Below, piece by piece: positions 46,299 through 60,757 of a stretch of 64,000 bases of DNA; the stretch's first letter is position 1; every line of letters begins with the position of its first letter. A model generated the notes under the pieces. That model was not told the DNA's origin, did not search any database, and saw nothing but the letters and a program-made list of their open reading frames with translations. A program made the position numbers and the translations under genes. The DNA is from Diphasiastrum complanatum (lineage: Eukaryota; Streptophyta; Lycopodiopsida; Lycopodiales; Lycopodiaceae): NCBI GenBank assembly GCA_029204225.1, contig CM055104.1, positions 48,952,933 to 49,016,932 on the forward strand, in the 5' to 3' direction.

Positions 46299-47540
46299 TC
46301 AACTGATGAACCACTCTTGGAACTTGTTGTTGGGTAGCAGCAACGTCTTCGTCTGATTCACTATCAAATAGTGGGTTGTCAATGGACACGTCTGAGCCCA
46401 AAGCTTTGATTGTCGTGTCAATGACAGGTGATGAAAGTTCTCCTGGAACAATATCCTTGCCTTTGATGTCAACAAATTGATCCTCGAAAAAGACTGTATC
46501 TCAGCTATACAAGACTTGGGAATATCAGGATCATAAAGCTTATATGTGTTATCAGATGAAGTATATCCAATCAGGATGGTCTTGAGACCTTGGAAGTCCA
46601 ATTTCTTCCTTGTATTTTTTGGGATCTGCGCATAGGCAATGCATCCAAACACTCTTAGGTTCTTCATAGAAGGCTTAGAGCCTGTTCACACCTCATGGGG
46701 TGTCTTGCTTGAGAGGGCCTTGGTTGAACATCTGTTTTGGACGTAAGCTGTAGTGGAGACAGCTTCGGCCCAGAACCTCTTGGGTAGCAATGCATGCGCT
46801 AGCATACATTTGGCTAATTCAATTAGAGTATGGTTCTTCCTCTCAGCTAAGCCATTCGACTGGGGACTATAAGGAGTGATGAATTGCTGCTCAATGTCTT
46901 GGCTTTGGTAGTACTCCTTAAACTTGGTAGAGATGTACTCTCCACCATTGTTTGACCTTAAGGCCTTGATCGTTCGTCCAATCTCTTTTTCTGCATGCTC
47001 CTTGAGGATTCTGAAGCAATTGAAAACTTCTGATTTTTTCTTGATAAAGTATACCATAGTCCTTTTGGAGAATTCATCAATAAAAGTTATAAAATACTTT
47101 GCATCCTTCAGTGAAGGATTTTTCATCGGGCCACAAGTGTCCGAATGCACAATGTCTAACAATCCTCTAGCAGTTTGTTGATGGCTTGATCTAAATGGTT
47201 TTCTAGTCTGTTTACAAACTAGCTAGTCTTGATAGACAGGTAACTCGACTTTCTCTCTAGGATAGTCTAGATCAAGAACAATAGAATGTCGAGACATTTG
47301 TTGTACAGTAGCATGACTCAAGTGACCAAGTCTATAATGCCAAAGTAAACTTTTATTTGCATGAATAAAAGTACTGAACGCCTAACTAGAGATAGAAAAA
47401 CAATGACCTAAACTACACAAGTATCCATGCCTCTTCTCGAGTGCTAGGATCTTTCCTGTCCTATCAACTACTTTGCACTGATCACATTCAAATTCTACTC
47501 TATGTCCTAGATCTGTGATTCCGCCTACAAAGAGTAGATT
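46299..47540 (-). pseudogene. Copia family A integrase
   Basis: Zinc-domain codons lie at about 47360-47170 with a stop. Core: VHSDTCGPMKNPSLKDAKYF, FIDEFSKRTMVYF, ALRSNNGGEYIST and SPQSNGLAERKNHTL. The second catalytic Asp has become Asn (SNNGGEY), so the enzyme is dead. A TGG to TGA change after TPHEV splits off the C-terminal part (RVFGCIAYAQIPKNTRKKLD, LIGYTSSDNTYKLYDP). About 85% like the plus-strand copy at 43219-43963 by eye. Confidence 0.85.
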
Positions 47541-47567
47541 CATAGATAAATTGGGTACATACAGGAC

Positions 47568-47850
47568 TTAAGAAAGTAGCTTAGATTGATCATTCGCAAA
47601 GCTCAATCCCACAATACCTTCACCTTTAATAGCTTGTGTGCTATTATCGCCAAGGTGAACATATTTGTTGGTACTATAAGGTGTATAGGACTCGAAACAG
47701 CCAATGAGACTGGTCATGTGCTGAGTGGCACCGAAATCCAGAAACCAAGAACTGTCGTTGGATGCTCCTTGATGGTTGGTCATGAAGGCATCATGATCCG
47801 CTTCTTGAATAGGCTGTGTAGCTTCTGTAGCTGCATTTGCCACTTGATTC
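47568..47850 (-). pseudogene. Copia family A protease
   Basis: Reads NDSSWFLDFGATQHMT then SLIGCFESYTPYSTNKYVHL and DNSTQAIKGEGIV. The aspartic protease active site Asp-Ser-Gly is Asp-Phe-Gly here. A one-base C to T change explains it. Confidence 0.8.
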
Positions 47851-47899
47851 GATTGTCCCTTTCTGTTGTTCTTAGCTTGTAGTATCCGATAGTCTTGAA

Positions 47900-48450
47900 T
47901 TTTGTGGTTGTTTCACTTGCAGTATCATGTGCTCAAGATGTCCTAGACTTCTTTGGATGTCTAGGCTTCGGATACATGGTCAATCTGAGTATCCAAGATG
48001 TTGAGGATGATTAGCGCGAAAGCCTTTTCATCCTTCAGTTTCCATTTGGCGATTGTTGTGTCGTTAGCTTCGGGTTTCCCTTCTGCACTTGTAACAATGT
48101 CATATAATTCTTTAGCCATTAGCCACTGTTTTCATCTTAAATTTCCATAGACGGTAATTGGCTCCATCAAGCTTGTCCATGATAGGACTGGCTTTCCCTT
48201 GGGAATCCATGCGAAAGATTAGTCTAGGTGATTGGAATAACTATCAGTGACTTAAGTATGAAAATCTGATGTTTGGCTATGTAATTAGATTGAACGTGAT
48301 TTCTGTCTCTAATATTCTGTTCGAGTCTGATAGGTGTAGTCATGCTTAAGGAAAGAAGGATATAGCTCATTCCACTGCGCACGAACACTTTCCATTCATG
48401 TTCGTTTCTTTTTGGGCTATTTTCATTTCTCACACTCTGATATATGCTTT
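47900..48450 (-). pseudogene. Copia family A gag N-terminus and probable primer-site edge
   Basis: Minus-strand ATG near 48181 gives MDKLDGANYRLWKFKMKT, then after a frameshift AKELYDIVTSAEGKP, TIAKWKLKDEKAFALIILNI and DTQIDHVSEA with two stops. The zinc knuckle region is missing before the protease. At about 48446-48433 the minus strand has TATATCAGAGTGTGAG, a mutated tRNA-Met site, so the LTR border should be near 48450. The region 48450-48700 is LTR-like but its far edge is not defined. Confidence 0.65.
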
Positions 48451-48849
48451 AAGATTTGATTTACAGGGTGCCTTCGCTTTTCTATAAGGGCACCTATTAC
48501 ATTTGTAGGGCAATGTCACCTTTTTCGCCTTTTTCGCCCGTGGAAATTTACTTGTATTTATGCAGACAGTCGCGGTTTTTGCCTATCTTACATGTAAATA
48601 TGCAGACTGTGCGAGAACATGAGTAAACATGCATCAGCATGAATGGAGGCAAATTTACATAGGATTTAGGAGAGTAAAGGAGATAAATCTAACACTATTT
48701 GCATTATCCAATTCATGCTTTAAAATAGCTTGTTTTTCATAACAGTGTGAAACTAGACAAAAGCTAGTCATGTAGAAGCATGTCAACATGAGGTTAAGCC
48801 TCAATCCCCTCATGACTTGTACAAATTAAAATGCATGTTTAGGTTAGGC

Positions 48850-49420
48850 AAAGACATCCATCCTGAGTCCCATTAGTTGTGGACACATGTCCTAGATTAT
48901 AGGGATGAAATTGGCAAGTATTGCACCATAGGTCAAAATCCTCACCACAGTGACTTTTGAGGTCCAATCAAATTTTGGGGTACAAATCATGGATCCAATC
49001 ACTTTTAGAGGTTACTACATGCCTTATTGAGTAGGAGCTTGAGCTACCACTATGTCAATGTGGAGTTCCATTGTATTTGAAGGACTTTTGAGAGTTAATC
49101 AAGTCTTTGTCTTGTAAACTTTTGGTCTATTTGCTCTCGAGCTTTGCTTTCTCTCTCTACCCAAGAGCTAGGTGCTTTTTTGGCTCCTCCATAATGAGAT
49201 CTACTTAGTTTTTTCAAGGATATGCATGAAACTTGCTTGACTTTGAATGGCCATTGCCCTTTGTGTTCATGAGCTCTTGCCTAGATCCAAATTGTGTTTG
49301 ATAGCTCATCAAGATCCAAGTTGATCAAGAGTAATTTGATAGTGTGCAACCTCTCATGCATGTAGGTCATGGATGATTTATTCAAGGTCCTCAAAAGTAA
49401 CTTTTTTTACATAAAGACTA
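48850..49420 (+). repeat. LTR-like block, sister of 36.95-37.62 kb
   Basis: See the shared blocks listed for the other copy. Contains CTTTCTCTCTCTACCCAAGA, common near the U5 side of LTRs. Ends undefined. Confidence 0.5.
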
Positions 49421-50404
49421 TATCTAAGTTCTTTCTACCAAAAAAATCTCTCTACAAATTTTCTAAGTGATTTCCACTAAAAAACAACAATTTTTAACCT
49501 TCAACAACATGAAAATTGCTAGAAAATGACAAAAACTACAACGTCACCATTTAAATAGATTTAAATTTTTTCAATCCTACCCTAGCTTTCTCAATGCCAC
49601 TACAAATGTTTTTCATTCTCTACTAATGAGTTTTGTGGCTCCAAGTTTGCAAGAAACTAGAAACAAATATTTTTGGCCACTAAGTTACCAAAACCTATTT
49701 TCACTTTCTATGAGGGATTTCTCACCTCAATACAAATCCTATGGCAGCTGAATCCGTGAATATTATGATCCAAAATGCACTTAATGGATCTTTGATCTTG
49801 GGTCAATTTGATCAGCACATCTAGAACTAGTTAGAAGGTAGAAATCAACAATTTTGAGCATGCTAGTCTTGCATAAATCACATAGATCTGATCATGAACA
49901 TAAAAATATAGTAAGATATTGTCCTTGTCTTTACAAAACTAGCAGCCTAATGTCGTTACTTGTGGATTCAAGATCTACAAGAAAATCAACATTCTACACA
50001 TAAAAACTCAAGATACATGAGAAAATGACATGAGATGGACATAGAATCAACAAAGCTGAGATCTCCACACAAATGATCAACTAATGAATATGTTCTCCAT
50101 ACAAATACAGATATTTATAGCAGCCATATTTCTTTTAGCTCTATTCTCCAACTATGCCCTAAAATGACAACTTCTAGGTACTTAACCAAAAACCTAGAAA
50201 AACTAGTCCAAATGCAATGTACCAAGTTTAACCAATTAGAATGGGTCCAAAATTGACCTCATCCACTTAGATACTTGTTAAAAATAGTAATAAAAGTATT
50301 TAGAGCTCTATTGACATTTATGAAACTAACTCTAAGTTGAGATTTCACTTTAGCCTCCAGAATTGCTAAATAAAATGTCAAAACTAGTTGACAATTTTCA
50401 CACT
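49421..50404. other. No gene seen
   Basis: AT-rich sequence between an LTR-like block and the truncated family R RT. No motif-bearing frame. Confidence 0.5.
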
Positions 50405-53400
50405 CGGAAGTGAATTCCAGACATATCTTGGGGGTTGATCCATATAGACCTCTTCGTCTAGGTCACCATGCAAGAAGGTTGTCTTCTCGTTCACAATATG
50501 GATCATGAGGTCATAAGCTGCTACATATGCAAATAATAGACGTAGGGATGAATGTTTGATGACAAGAGAGATGGTTTCAGAGTAGTCAATACCATATCTA
50601 TGAGAGAATCCCTTTACTACCAGTCTCGCCTTGTACTTTGAGACATTTCCATCTGGTCCATACTTGAGTTTGAAAACCCATTTGCATTTGACAGTCTTGC
50701 GCTTATGTGGTAATGGCTGCAACATCCATACTTGGTTCTTCCTCATGGACTCCATATCTTCGTTCATGGCTTGGATCCATCTGTCCTTCTCTAAACATTC
50801 AATCACCTCCTCAAAAGTCTATGGTTTGCCACTGAATCTGCAGAACTCTTCTGATGTGAAAGTTGAGCTGCCTGGCACATATCTTGCTGGCACTCTTCGT
50901 GGTCTTGTTGATCTTCTAGGAGATCCTCCTAGGACAACAATGCCTTTGCCTTTGTCTGCTCTGCTAGGTCCGAAATCATCCCGGTTTACAGAAACTATAG
51001 TAGTAGGCTACCTCTCGAATCTTTTGTCTTCAGATTCGTCACTCAAATAGGAAACGACTCAAAAATCTTCATTTTCGTGTTCGTTCTCTGCTCCCTCTGT
51101 CACTTGCGGTAGGTCATAGTACTATCTCTCTAGAACTTCATAGCTGACTGTGAAGATGTGTATTTATTAAACAACGAATATACATCCGAATGAAGCAATA
51201 TATATTCACATAAGAAAAATATAGGCAGGTCCCTTCATTATAAATGTATCCAGCTCTTGTCTTCTTATGTGAATATATATTGCTTCATTCGGATGTATGT
51301 GTATTTATTAAACAACGAATATACATCCGAATGAAGCAATATATATTCACATAAGAAGACAAGAGCTGGATACATTTATAATGAAGGGACCTGCCTATAT
51401 TTTTCTTATGTGAATATATATTGCTTCATTCGGATGTATATTCGTTGTTTAATAAATACACATCTTCACACTGACAGGATTGTCATTGGCCATTGTCCCG
51501 CTCTCATCAAATCTGACATCTCTCACTGTTTGCACAACATCCATGTCTGGCATGTATACTCTGTAGTATGACAAATTGTTGTCATAACCCACCAAAAATC
51601 CCTGCTCGGCATTCTCATCAAGCTTCTTCCTAAGCTTATCAGAAATATGTGCATAAGCTGCACAACCAAAGATTCTGACATGAGACAGGTTCAGCTTTCT
51701 ACCCCACCATAACTCATGTGGTGTCATGTGAGGGACACCAGACTTTCCTGTCCTTTTCTAAATGTATGTGGCTGTAGCTATTGCTTCAGCCCACAATACT
51801 CTTGGAGCCTTTGAGTAGGCCATCATGCATCTAGCTGCTTCCATCAGGGTATTCTTTTGTTCTGCAACACCTGTGCTGTGGTGTGTAGGTTGCAGTCCTT
51901 CTGTGAATGATTCCATGATCATTACAGAGGTCAATGAAGTGATTCGAGATGTATTCGCCACCTTGATCTGTCCTAATCTGCTTCACTTTGTTGCTTGTAC
52001 ATCTCTCGGCCCAGTTCACATATTCTGTGAGTTTATCAAGTGCTTCAGATTTATTCTGAATAAAATACACTTTGACAAATTTGCTATAACCATCAATGAA
52101 GGTTATATAATATTTTAAACCTCCTATTGAGATCACATTGAAAGACCCACAGATGTCAGAATGCACTAATTCCAAAATCTTGGTCGTTCTGTAGGAGTCT
52201 TTGATGAATGGAGTGCGTGACCTTCAAACATGCATCATAGGTGGTCGAACTGATTGCATTCGAGATGCTGACCCATGTTATTGCTCCATGATGGCTTGTT
52301 TGGTAAAGTGCCATAGAGTTCATGTGGCAGAGTCTCATGTGCCACAGAGTGTCTGGCGAGTCATCATGAGTCTGATGCACCTGATCTGCAGGTAGGCATA
52401 CCTTTAGATGATATAGATTACCTTTTCTTCTGCCTTGAGTGATCAAAGTACTGGTACTGGCGTCAACCACGTTGCATGCTTCGTCAGAAAATGTCACACG
52501 CATTTTTGCATTTGCTATTCTTGCCACAGAAAGCAAGTCTTGTTGTAGTGTAGGCACGAACAGAACATCTTCGAGTCGTCTGTCTCTGCCATTGGTGTTG
52601 AGCCAAAGTGAACGAATACCATTCACTTGATGTTTAGATCCATCTCCAAGAACTATGAATCTGGAGGGATCGGCACTTCTGAAATCAGACATGATTCATC
52701 TTGATATCACGAAGTGTGAGGTGGCTCTCAAATCTAGGATCACTTCGTGTGTGTCAAATGTTGATGCTGCACACACATCTTCACAAATGTAGGTGGTCGA
52801 ATAATTTTTGTTCGATCTTTCCTCACCCATTTTTGAGCTCTCAAGCTCCTCGACATAGGATAAATTGTTGCTGTTCTCTTGTTTGTTCTGCGCTAATTTG
52901 TTTTTTAGGTTCTGTCCATAGTTGCATGACCTTCTTGTGACAGTGGATACACTCAATCTTTGGATTGAGCCAACATGTATCAACCGTGTGCCCATCTCGT
53001 CTGCATCTCATGCAAGTCTTCTTTTCTCCACCACGTTGTTTTGACATTCCTTTGCTTTTTCAGTTTCCTTTGCTGGTCCTCTCTGCTTGTTGATCATGAT
53101 CTTGCCTCTGATTCAACTCCCTCTTAGGCTTAATTTATTTCTTGGATTTCTCTTAGTTGATGTAGAGGGCCTGGTCAGAACCATCTTTGTGATCAAGATG
53201 TTCTCTTGCCTTGACTTCCTCTAGAAACTCGCCTTTTTGAGGTTCATGGTAGGATCTTTCGCGAGCAGGGTGCTCGTTGTCTGAAAAGATTTGGGTAAGG
53301 CTCTCAACAGGTATGTGAGCTGCTTCTCAGCTGGCACTGCGTTCTCTGCTCCAGAGTTATGTAGTGATAGAAATAGATCTTTCATCTTTCTTACAAAAGA

Positions 53401-53434
53401 GGTGAGGTCTTTTCCATCTCACTGTAGATTTGTC
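50405..53434 (-). pseudogene. Copia family R polyprotein, gag C-terminus to RT N-terminus
   Basis: High to low: gag remnant (DLTSFVRKMKDLFLSLHNSG, YLLRALPKSF), zinc knuckle CMRCRRDGHTVDTC near 53010, protease with VILDLRATSHFV (catalytic DSGAT degraded to DLRAT), and linker LEDVLFVPTLQQDLLSVARI. Integrase follows: LWHMRLCHMNSMALYQ, FIDGYSKFVKVYF, RTDQGGEYISN, the Glu region with a frameshift at about 51885, RKLNLSHVRIFGCAAYAH. RT N-terminus: DRWIQAMNEDMESMRKNQVW, VKCKWVFKLKYGPDGN, YKARLVVKGFSHRYGIDYSE, GDLDEEVYMDQP. It ends inside RT at 50405. Integrase C-terminal codons are split by the palindromic insertion at 51149-51470. Confidence 0.85.
51149..51470. mobile_element. 322-bp perfect palindromic insertion with 5-bp target duplication
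   Basis: Left arm 51149-51298 is the exact reverse complement of right arm 51321-51470, 150 of 150 bases checked by hand. A 22-bp spacer (51299-51320) separates them. It starts TGTGAAGATGTG and ends CACATCTTCACA. CTGAC flanks it on both sides (51144-51148, 51471-51475), and the sister element has a single CTGAC at 27501-27505 in the same codons, a paralogous empty site. It encodes no protein. Each arm has its own 36-bp inverted repeat (ATACATCCGAATGAAGCAAT.. and its complement) around a ~47-bp core, and the spacer repeats the arm's outer 22 bp. TGTNR ends with a 5-bp duplication are described for Ginger-type DNA transposons; TG..CA with 5 bp also fits a retroelement integrase. Which one applies is inference. 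Confidence 0.9.
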
Positions 53435-54200
53435 AGTTGATTAAAGTTCGGCAGTCCTTAATTTCGTGGCCAGTCCTCTTACAGTATCTGCAGAAAAGTT
53501 TATGCACTGGTTGAAATGATGAAGAGGTTGAATTCGATTCTAAATTAGAATTTCGTCCAGACTGCATGTTGCTCTTCTTGTCAGTAGAGCCTGAATTTGT
53601 AGATCTCTTGGATCTAAACTTCTGATTTTTTGAATACAAAACTTGAGGATTTGATCCTGAGCCTGAGGAGGATGCTGGTCTTCTGATCTCTTCTTGTAGG
53701 AGCAGCGAAATCACTCTAGATAGAGTGAGGTGTGCTTCTGGGTAGAAATTGCCATTACCCAATTTTTGTAGGCTTCAAGTAGACTCGATAATAGAGTCAT
53801 GAGTGCATCAGAATTTTTTATGACTGACCCTGTTGCAGTCATCTGCTCCATAAGATTTTTGAAAGTGTTGAGGTGGCTCGAAACACTATTTGCGTCAGAC
53901 ATTCTAAGGGTGAATAATTTCTTCCTCAGATGAAGCTTGGATGTAATGTCTCTAATGTCGTAGAGAGTTGCTAGGATGTCCCATGCAGTCTTAGCTATCT
54001 GAACAACACGTATGTGGTTGATTTGAGTGTCCTTGATATTGAGGGTGATCATGGCAAATGCTTTGCCGTCTCTCAGTTTCCACTTGGTGATGACGACTGC
54101 ATCACCTTCTGGTTTGAGCTCTGTGCCATCAACAATGTCCCATAGTTCTTTGGCTAGAAGTATAACCTTCATCTTGAATTTCTAGAGATGGTAGTTATCT
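53433..54200 (-). pseudogene. Copia gag with zinc knuckle (family A type)
   Basis: Starts near LLAKELWDIVDGTELKPEG, then WKLRDGKAFAMITLNIKDTQ, AWDILATLYDIRDITSKLHL, LFTLRMSDANSVSSHLNTFK and EQMTATGSVIKNSDALMTLL. After a frameshift at about 53750: SRVISLLLQEEI, a Ser/Asn/Lys-rich linker and an intact CCHC knuckle CRYCKRTGHEIKDC. It stops right after the knuckle, where family R gag takes over. This is the most complete gag in the window. Confidence 0.85.
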
Positions 54201-54375
54201 CCATCGAGTTTGTCAATGAGAGATGAACTAGATGATGGATCCATTCTGGTTGAACAAGTTCGTTGGTAGAAACAACGACTGTCGGAATACTGTTGGCTGC
54301 GCGTTTGCTAGAAAGACGTCTTGATAGAAACAAGATTGATAATCTACAATAGAAATGCAGATTAATTAAATGCTC

Positions 54376-54387
54376 GCTTTGATACCA
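54376..54387 (-). other. Primer-binding site, tRNA-Met type
   Basis: Minus strand TGGTATCAAAGC, one G to A change from the usual site, touching the LTR edge at 54388. Confidence 0.75.
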
Positions 54388-55448
54388 TGTCGTAAAATCG
54401 CGTGTGGGCATGAGCGGCAGCAGAAGCTCAAGGATTGGAGCACGGCATGTAGGAACAGAATAGTTAGCAGCAGAATTATTCAAGTAGAAGAATTCATACA
54501 GAATGCGCAAATGAACGATGCAGTAGTGAGACAAAAATTGCACTCTGATAAAAATATCAACAATGAGTACAATAGCTTGAAGTAATAACTTCAGCTTGTT
54601 GAGCGTGATAATGCTGGCTATAGAAAACTCTGATTAAAAGAGAATTTCAATTAACTCAAAATTCTCAAAAATTAACATTTACATAGCTTGAATCAGCTAA
54701 TATATAGATTTACAAGTGTCGAGGAACAAAATATCTTACAAGCCTTTAATGCTATTTACGCCAGTCTTTGCATATGTACAAAGTTGGTAACCGCCAACTG
54801 CCTTTGGGATATTTGGTTGTCCAATTGTTTTAGGGTTGCTGATAAGTTGGCGACGTCGGTCAGCCAAAGTAGCAAAATGCGAAAAAGCCAAAAAACTCGA
54901 AGGTGCCCTTAGACTAAAGGTTTGCAACTCTTGAAGGTGCCCTTACACTAAAGGTATGTAAATCCCTAAGGCGCCCTTAGATTCAAGACAGCGAAGAAGG
55001 CAAAAAAGCCGAAAAAGCCGAAAAGTGCCTTACATTGAAGGCAGAGAAGAAGGCGAAGGTGCCTTAAATTAGAGGCAGTGAAGAAGGCAAAGGTGTCTTA
55101 GATTACAAGCAGCGAAAAAGGCAAAAAAAGAGAACATGCCTAAAAAATGATTTCTAAGGCATTCTGGCCATTTGGCCATTGTGTCGCATTTTTTGCTACT
55201 GCAAAAAGGCGAAGGAGGCGGAAAAACAAAGGTGCTTTAAAAATGGCTTCTAAGGCATTCTGGCCACTTTGGCCAGTGTGTTGCATTTTTTTGCTAAGGA
55301 GCGAAAAAGGGCAAAGGTGCCTAAAAATTGTTTTAAGGTAAAAGAAAGGAAAAATGTGAAGGTCCGAAAATATGAAGTCGGCATTCGGTTTTTCAGGATA
55401 CTCATTACTTAAACAATTTTGTTTAAGGCTGAGCATAAAAATCTAACA
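54388..55448 (-). repeat. 5' LTR of the 50-55 kb chimera (~1.06 kb)
   Basis: Inner edge fixed by the primer site: plus orientation TGTCGTAAAATCGCG. The outer edge at AAATCTAACA (55448) is a best guess. It contains repeat arrays, annotated separately, that dominate its right half. Confidence 0.55.
54885..55330. repeat. Minisatellite arrays inside the LTR
   Basis: 54885-55135 has six or so degenerate units of GAAGGTGCCCTTAGAYTAAAGG plus RGCGAAGAAGGCAAA, ~40-45 bp each. 55144-55330 has two ~97-bp units with TTCTAAGGCATTCTGGCCA at 55152 and 55248 and a GCATTTTTTGCTA block. Confidence 0.75.
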
Positions 55449-59230
<3,782 letters not shown>

Positions 59231-59239
59231 CAAAATTTC

Positions 59240-59436
59240 ACAGTATTTTGGTGCTCGTCAAATACTCCGCAACTACTTTGCTCAATATTAGTCCGATTTT
59301 TGGAGTCAAAAATTCGGTTAACACATGATCATCCAAAAAGCCATTAAGAACTACTTGAACAAGTTGTACATTCTTAATGTTCTCATCAATACATGCAAGC
59401 TCATCATTGTATGCTTTAACCCTCAAAGCTAGCAAA
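59240..59436 (-). pseudogene. Copia gag fragment
   Basis: Reads KAYNDELACIDENIKNVQLV, then VQVVLNGFLDDHVLTEFL and LSKVVAEYLTS. The VlnGLp.dy..... and l..LvaeLL pattern belongs to UBN2-type gag. About 65 codons survive; the opposite-strand fragment starts beside it. Confidence 0.5.
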
Positions 59437-59650
59437 AGGATGGATCTAGACAATGTCCTTCTTGTACCATCAATTACCAAAAGCTTGCTTAGTGTTGGAC
59501 AACTAATGGATGATGGTTTAGATGTTCACTTCAAGCATGGAGTTTGTTCCATCATGAATAATGATATTTGCATAGCAAATGGTGTTAAACAAGGTAGTTT
59601 GTTTAAGTTGGATGCTAAAATTGCTATGGCAAAAGTGGAAATCATTCATT
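59437..59650 (+). pseudogene. Copia protease/pre-integrase linker fragment
   Basis: Reads LDNVLLVPSITKSLLSVGQL, MDDGLDVHFKHGVCSI and GVKQGSLFKLDA, the conserved segment between protease and the integrase zinc domain. About 70 codons; the HHCC domain that should follow is absent. Confidence 0.7.
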
Positions 59651-60430
59651 CAAATGTACACTCAACTTGAGGGCTTCATCAAGAAGGAAGTTGAAGTAAG
59701 ATGTGTAATGACTCATTTGAAAACAAGTTTTTATGTTTTAGTGATTTAAAAATTGTTATGAACCAATTAAGAGTAAATTGGTTGTTTGATCAAATGAGTG
59801 CTCTCAGATTTTGGAAGAGCAAAAATGAGTTAATCACTCATTGTTTTGAAAAATGTGTTTTTTCTTTTGGAGAGGCAAATTGTAAGCTTCTTATGAGAAT
59901 AAGTGAAACATCCTTGAAGGACACTTATATCCATAAGCAAGTATGTAGCCTCATGAAGTTCAAGATCACTTGTAATTAGAAGATTAGGAAAATCATGCTT
60001 ACTTTTGATGGTTTGTGCACTAGTCACTCTAGCATGATAAATCTTGGACTAGCCAAACGTATTGAAATACGTCCACATGGGTTGGACTAGACAAGATGTA
60101 ATTTGGTAGAATATGTGGCCAGATTGGGGTCGTCAGTATGCTCATGGACATATGGACACCACCAATTTAATCGAGCAAACTTGGCACTATCTCAAATATA
60201 CTATTTTGGGAGCAAGAGTGAACCATAAGATTATAGAATTGGTGGGGGCCCTGATAGGCTCGTCCTCAACCAGAATTGTTACGTCCATGTCCTGTACAAG
60301 GGAATCGGAATAATTCCTAACGTGGATAGCCGGTCACTCCAGGTGTATATGGTTATTAGTTATGCCTCGTCATTCCGGGCTTGGCCTGTAAAGTAATCAG
60401 ATCTATAATTGGACATAGGAGCACATGCAT
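59651..60430. other. No gene recognised
   Basis: A 92-codon frame at 59701-59979 (plus) has no known motif, though it follows the copia linker fragment on the same strand. Confidence 0.45.
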
Positions 60431-60757
60431 TGTGAATGACTACTTTAATGCAAGAATAGGAGGTCAATAGCTCAATATAGGTTGCATGGGAATCCTAGGA
60501 GAATATTCTCTCTCTCACGAGGAGAATATGTCCATTGGAAACTCACCCATCCTCCTATTGGAAATTCAGTTTCTTGAGCCAGTTTCTCCTCCTCTCTCTT
60601 AGGTTCTTCACTATGGCTTGGGGGCTAGGTCCAGGAGGAAACTCCAGGAGGGATCTAGGTTTGGTTGGGTGGTTTTGCTCCACAGGTGCCTTTTGGTTGT
60701 TTTGCAACAGGATCTAGTCAGATCTTCATTTGATTATCCTTACAGTGGTATCAGAGC
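60430..60757 (+). repeat. LTR end and primer-binding site, plus-strand copia-type element
   Basis: CCTTACA ends at 60744, then one base, then TGGTATCAGAGC at 60746-60757. The sequence before it has CTCTCTCTCACGAGG and a purine-rich GGTCCAGGAGGAAACTCC stretch, as in LTR leaders. The left LTR edge was not found; 60430 is nominal. Confidence 0.65.

Noticed and set aside
59701..59979. Plus-strand 92-codon ORF following a copia linker fragment
   Set aside because: Expected integrase zinc-finger ligands are absent and I see no other family pattern, so it is not called.
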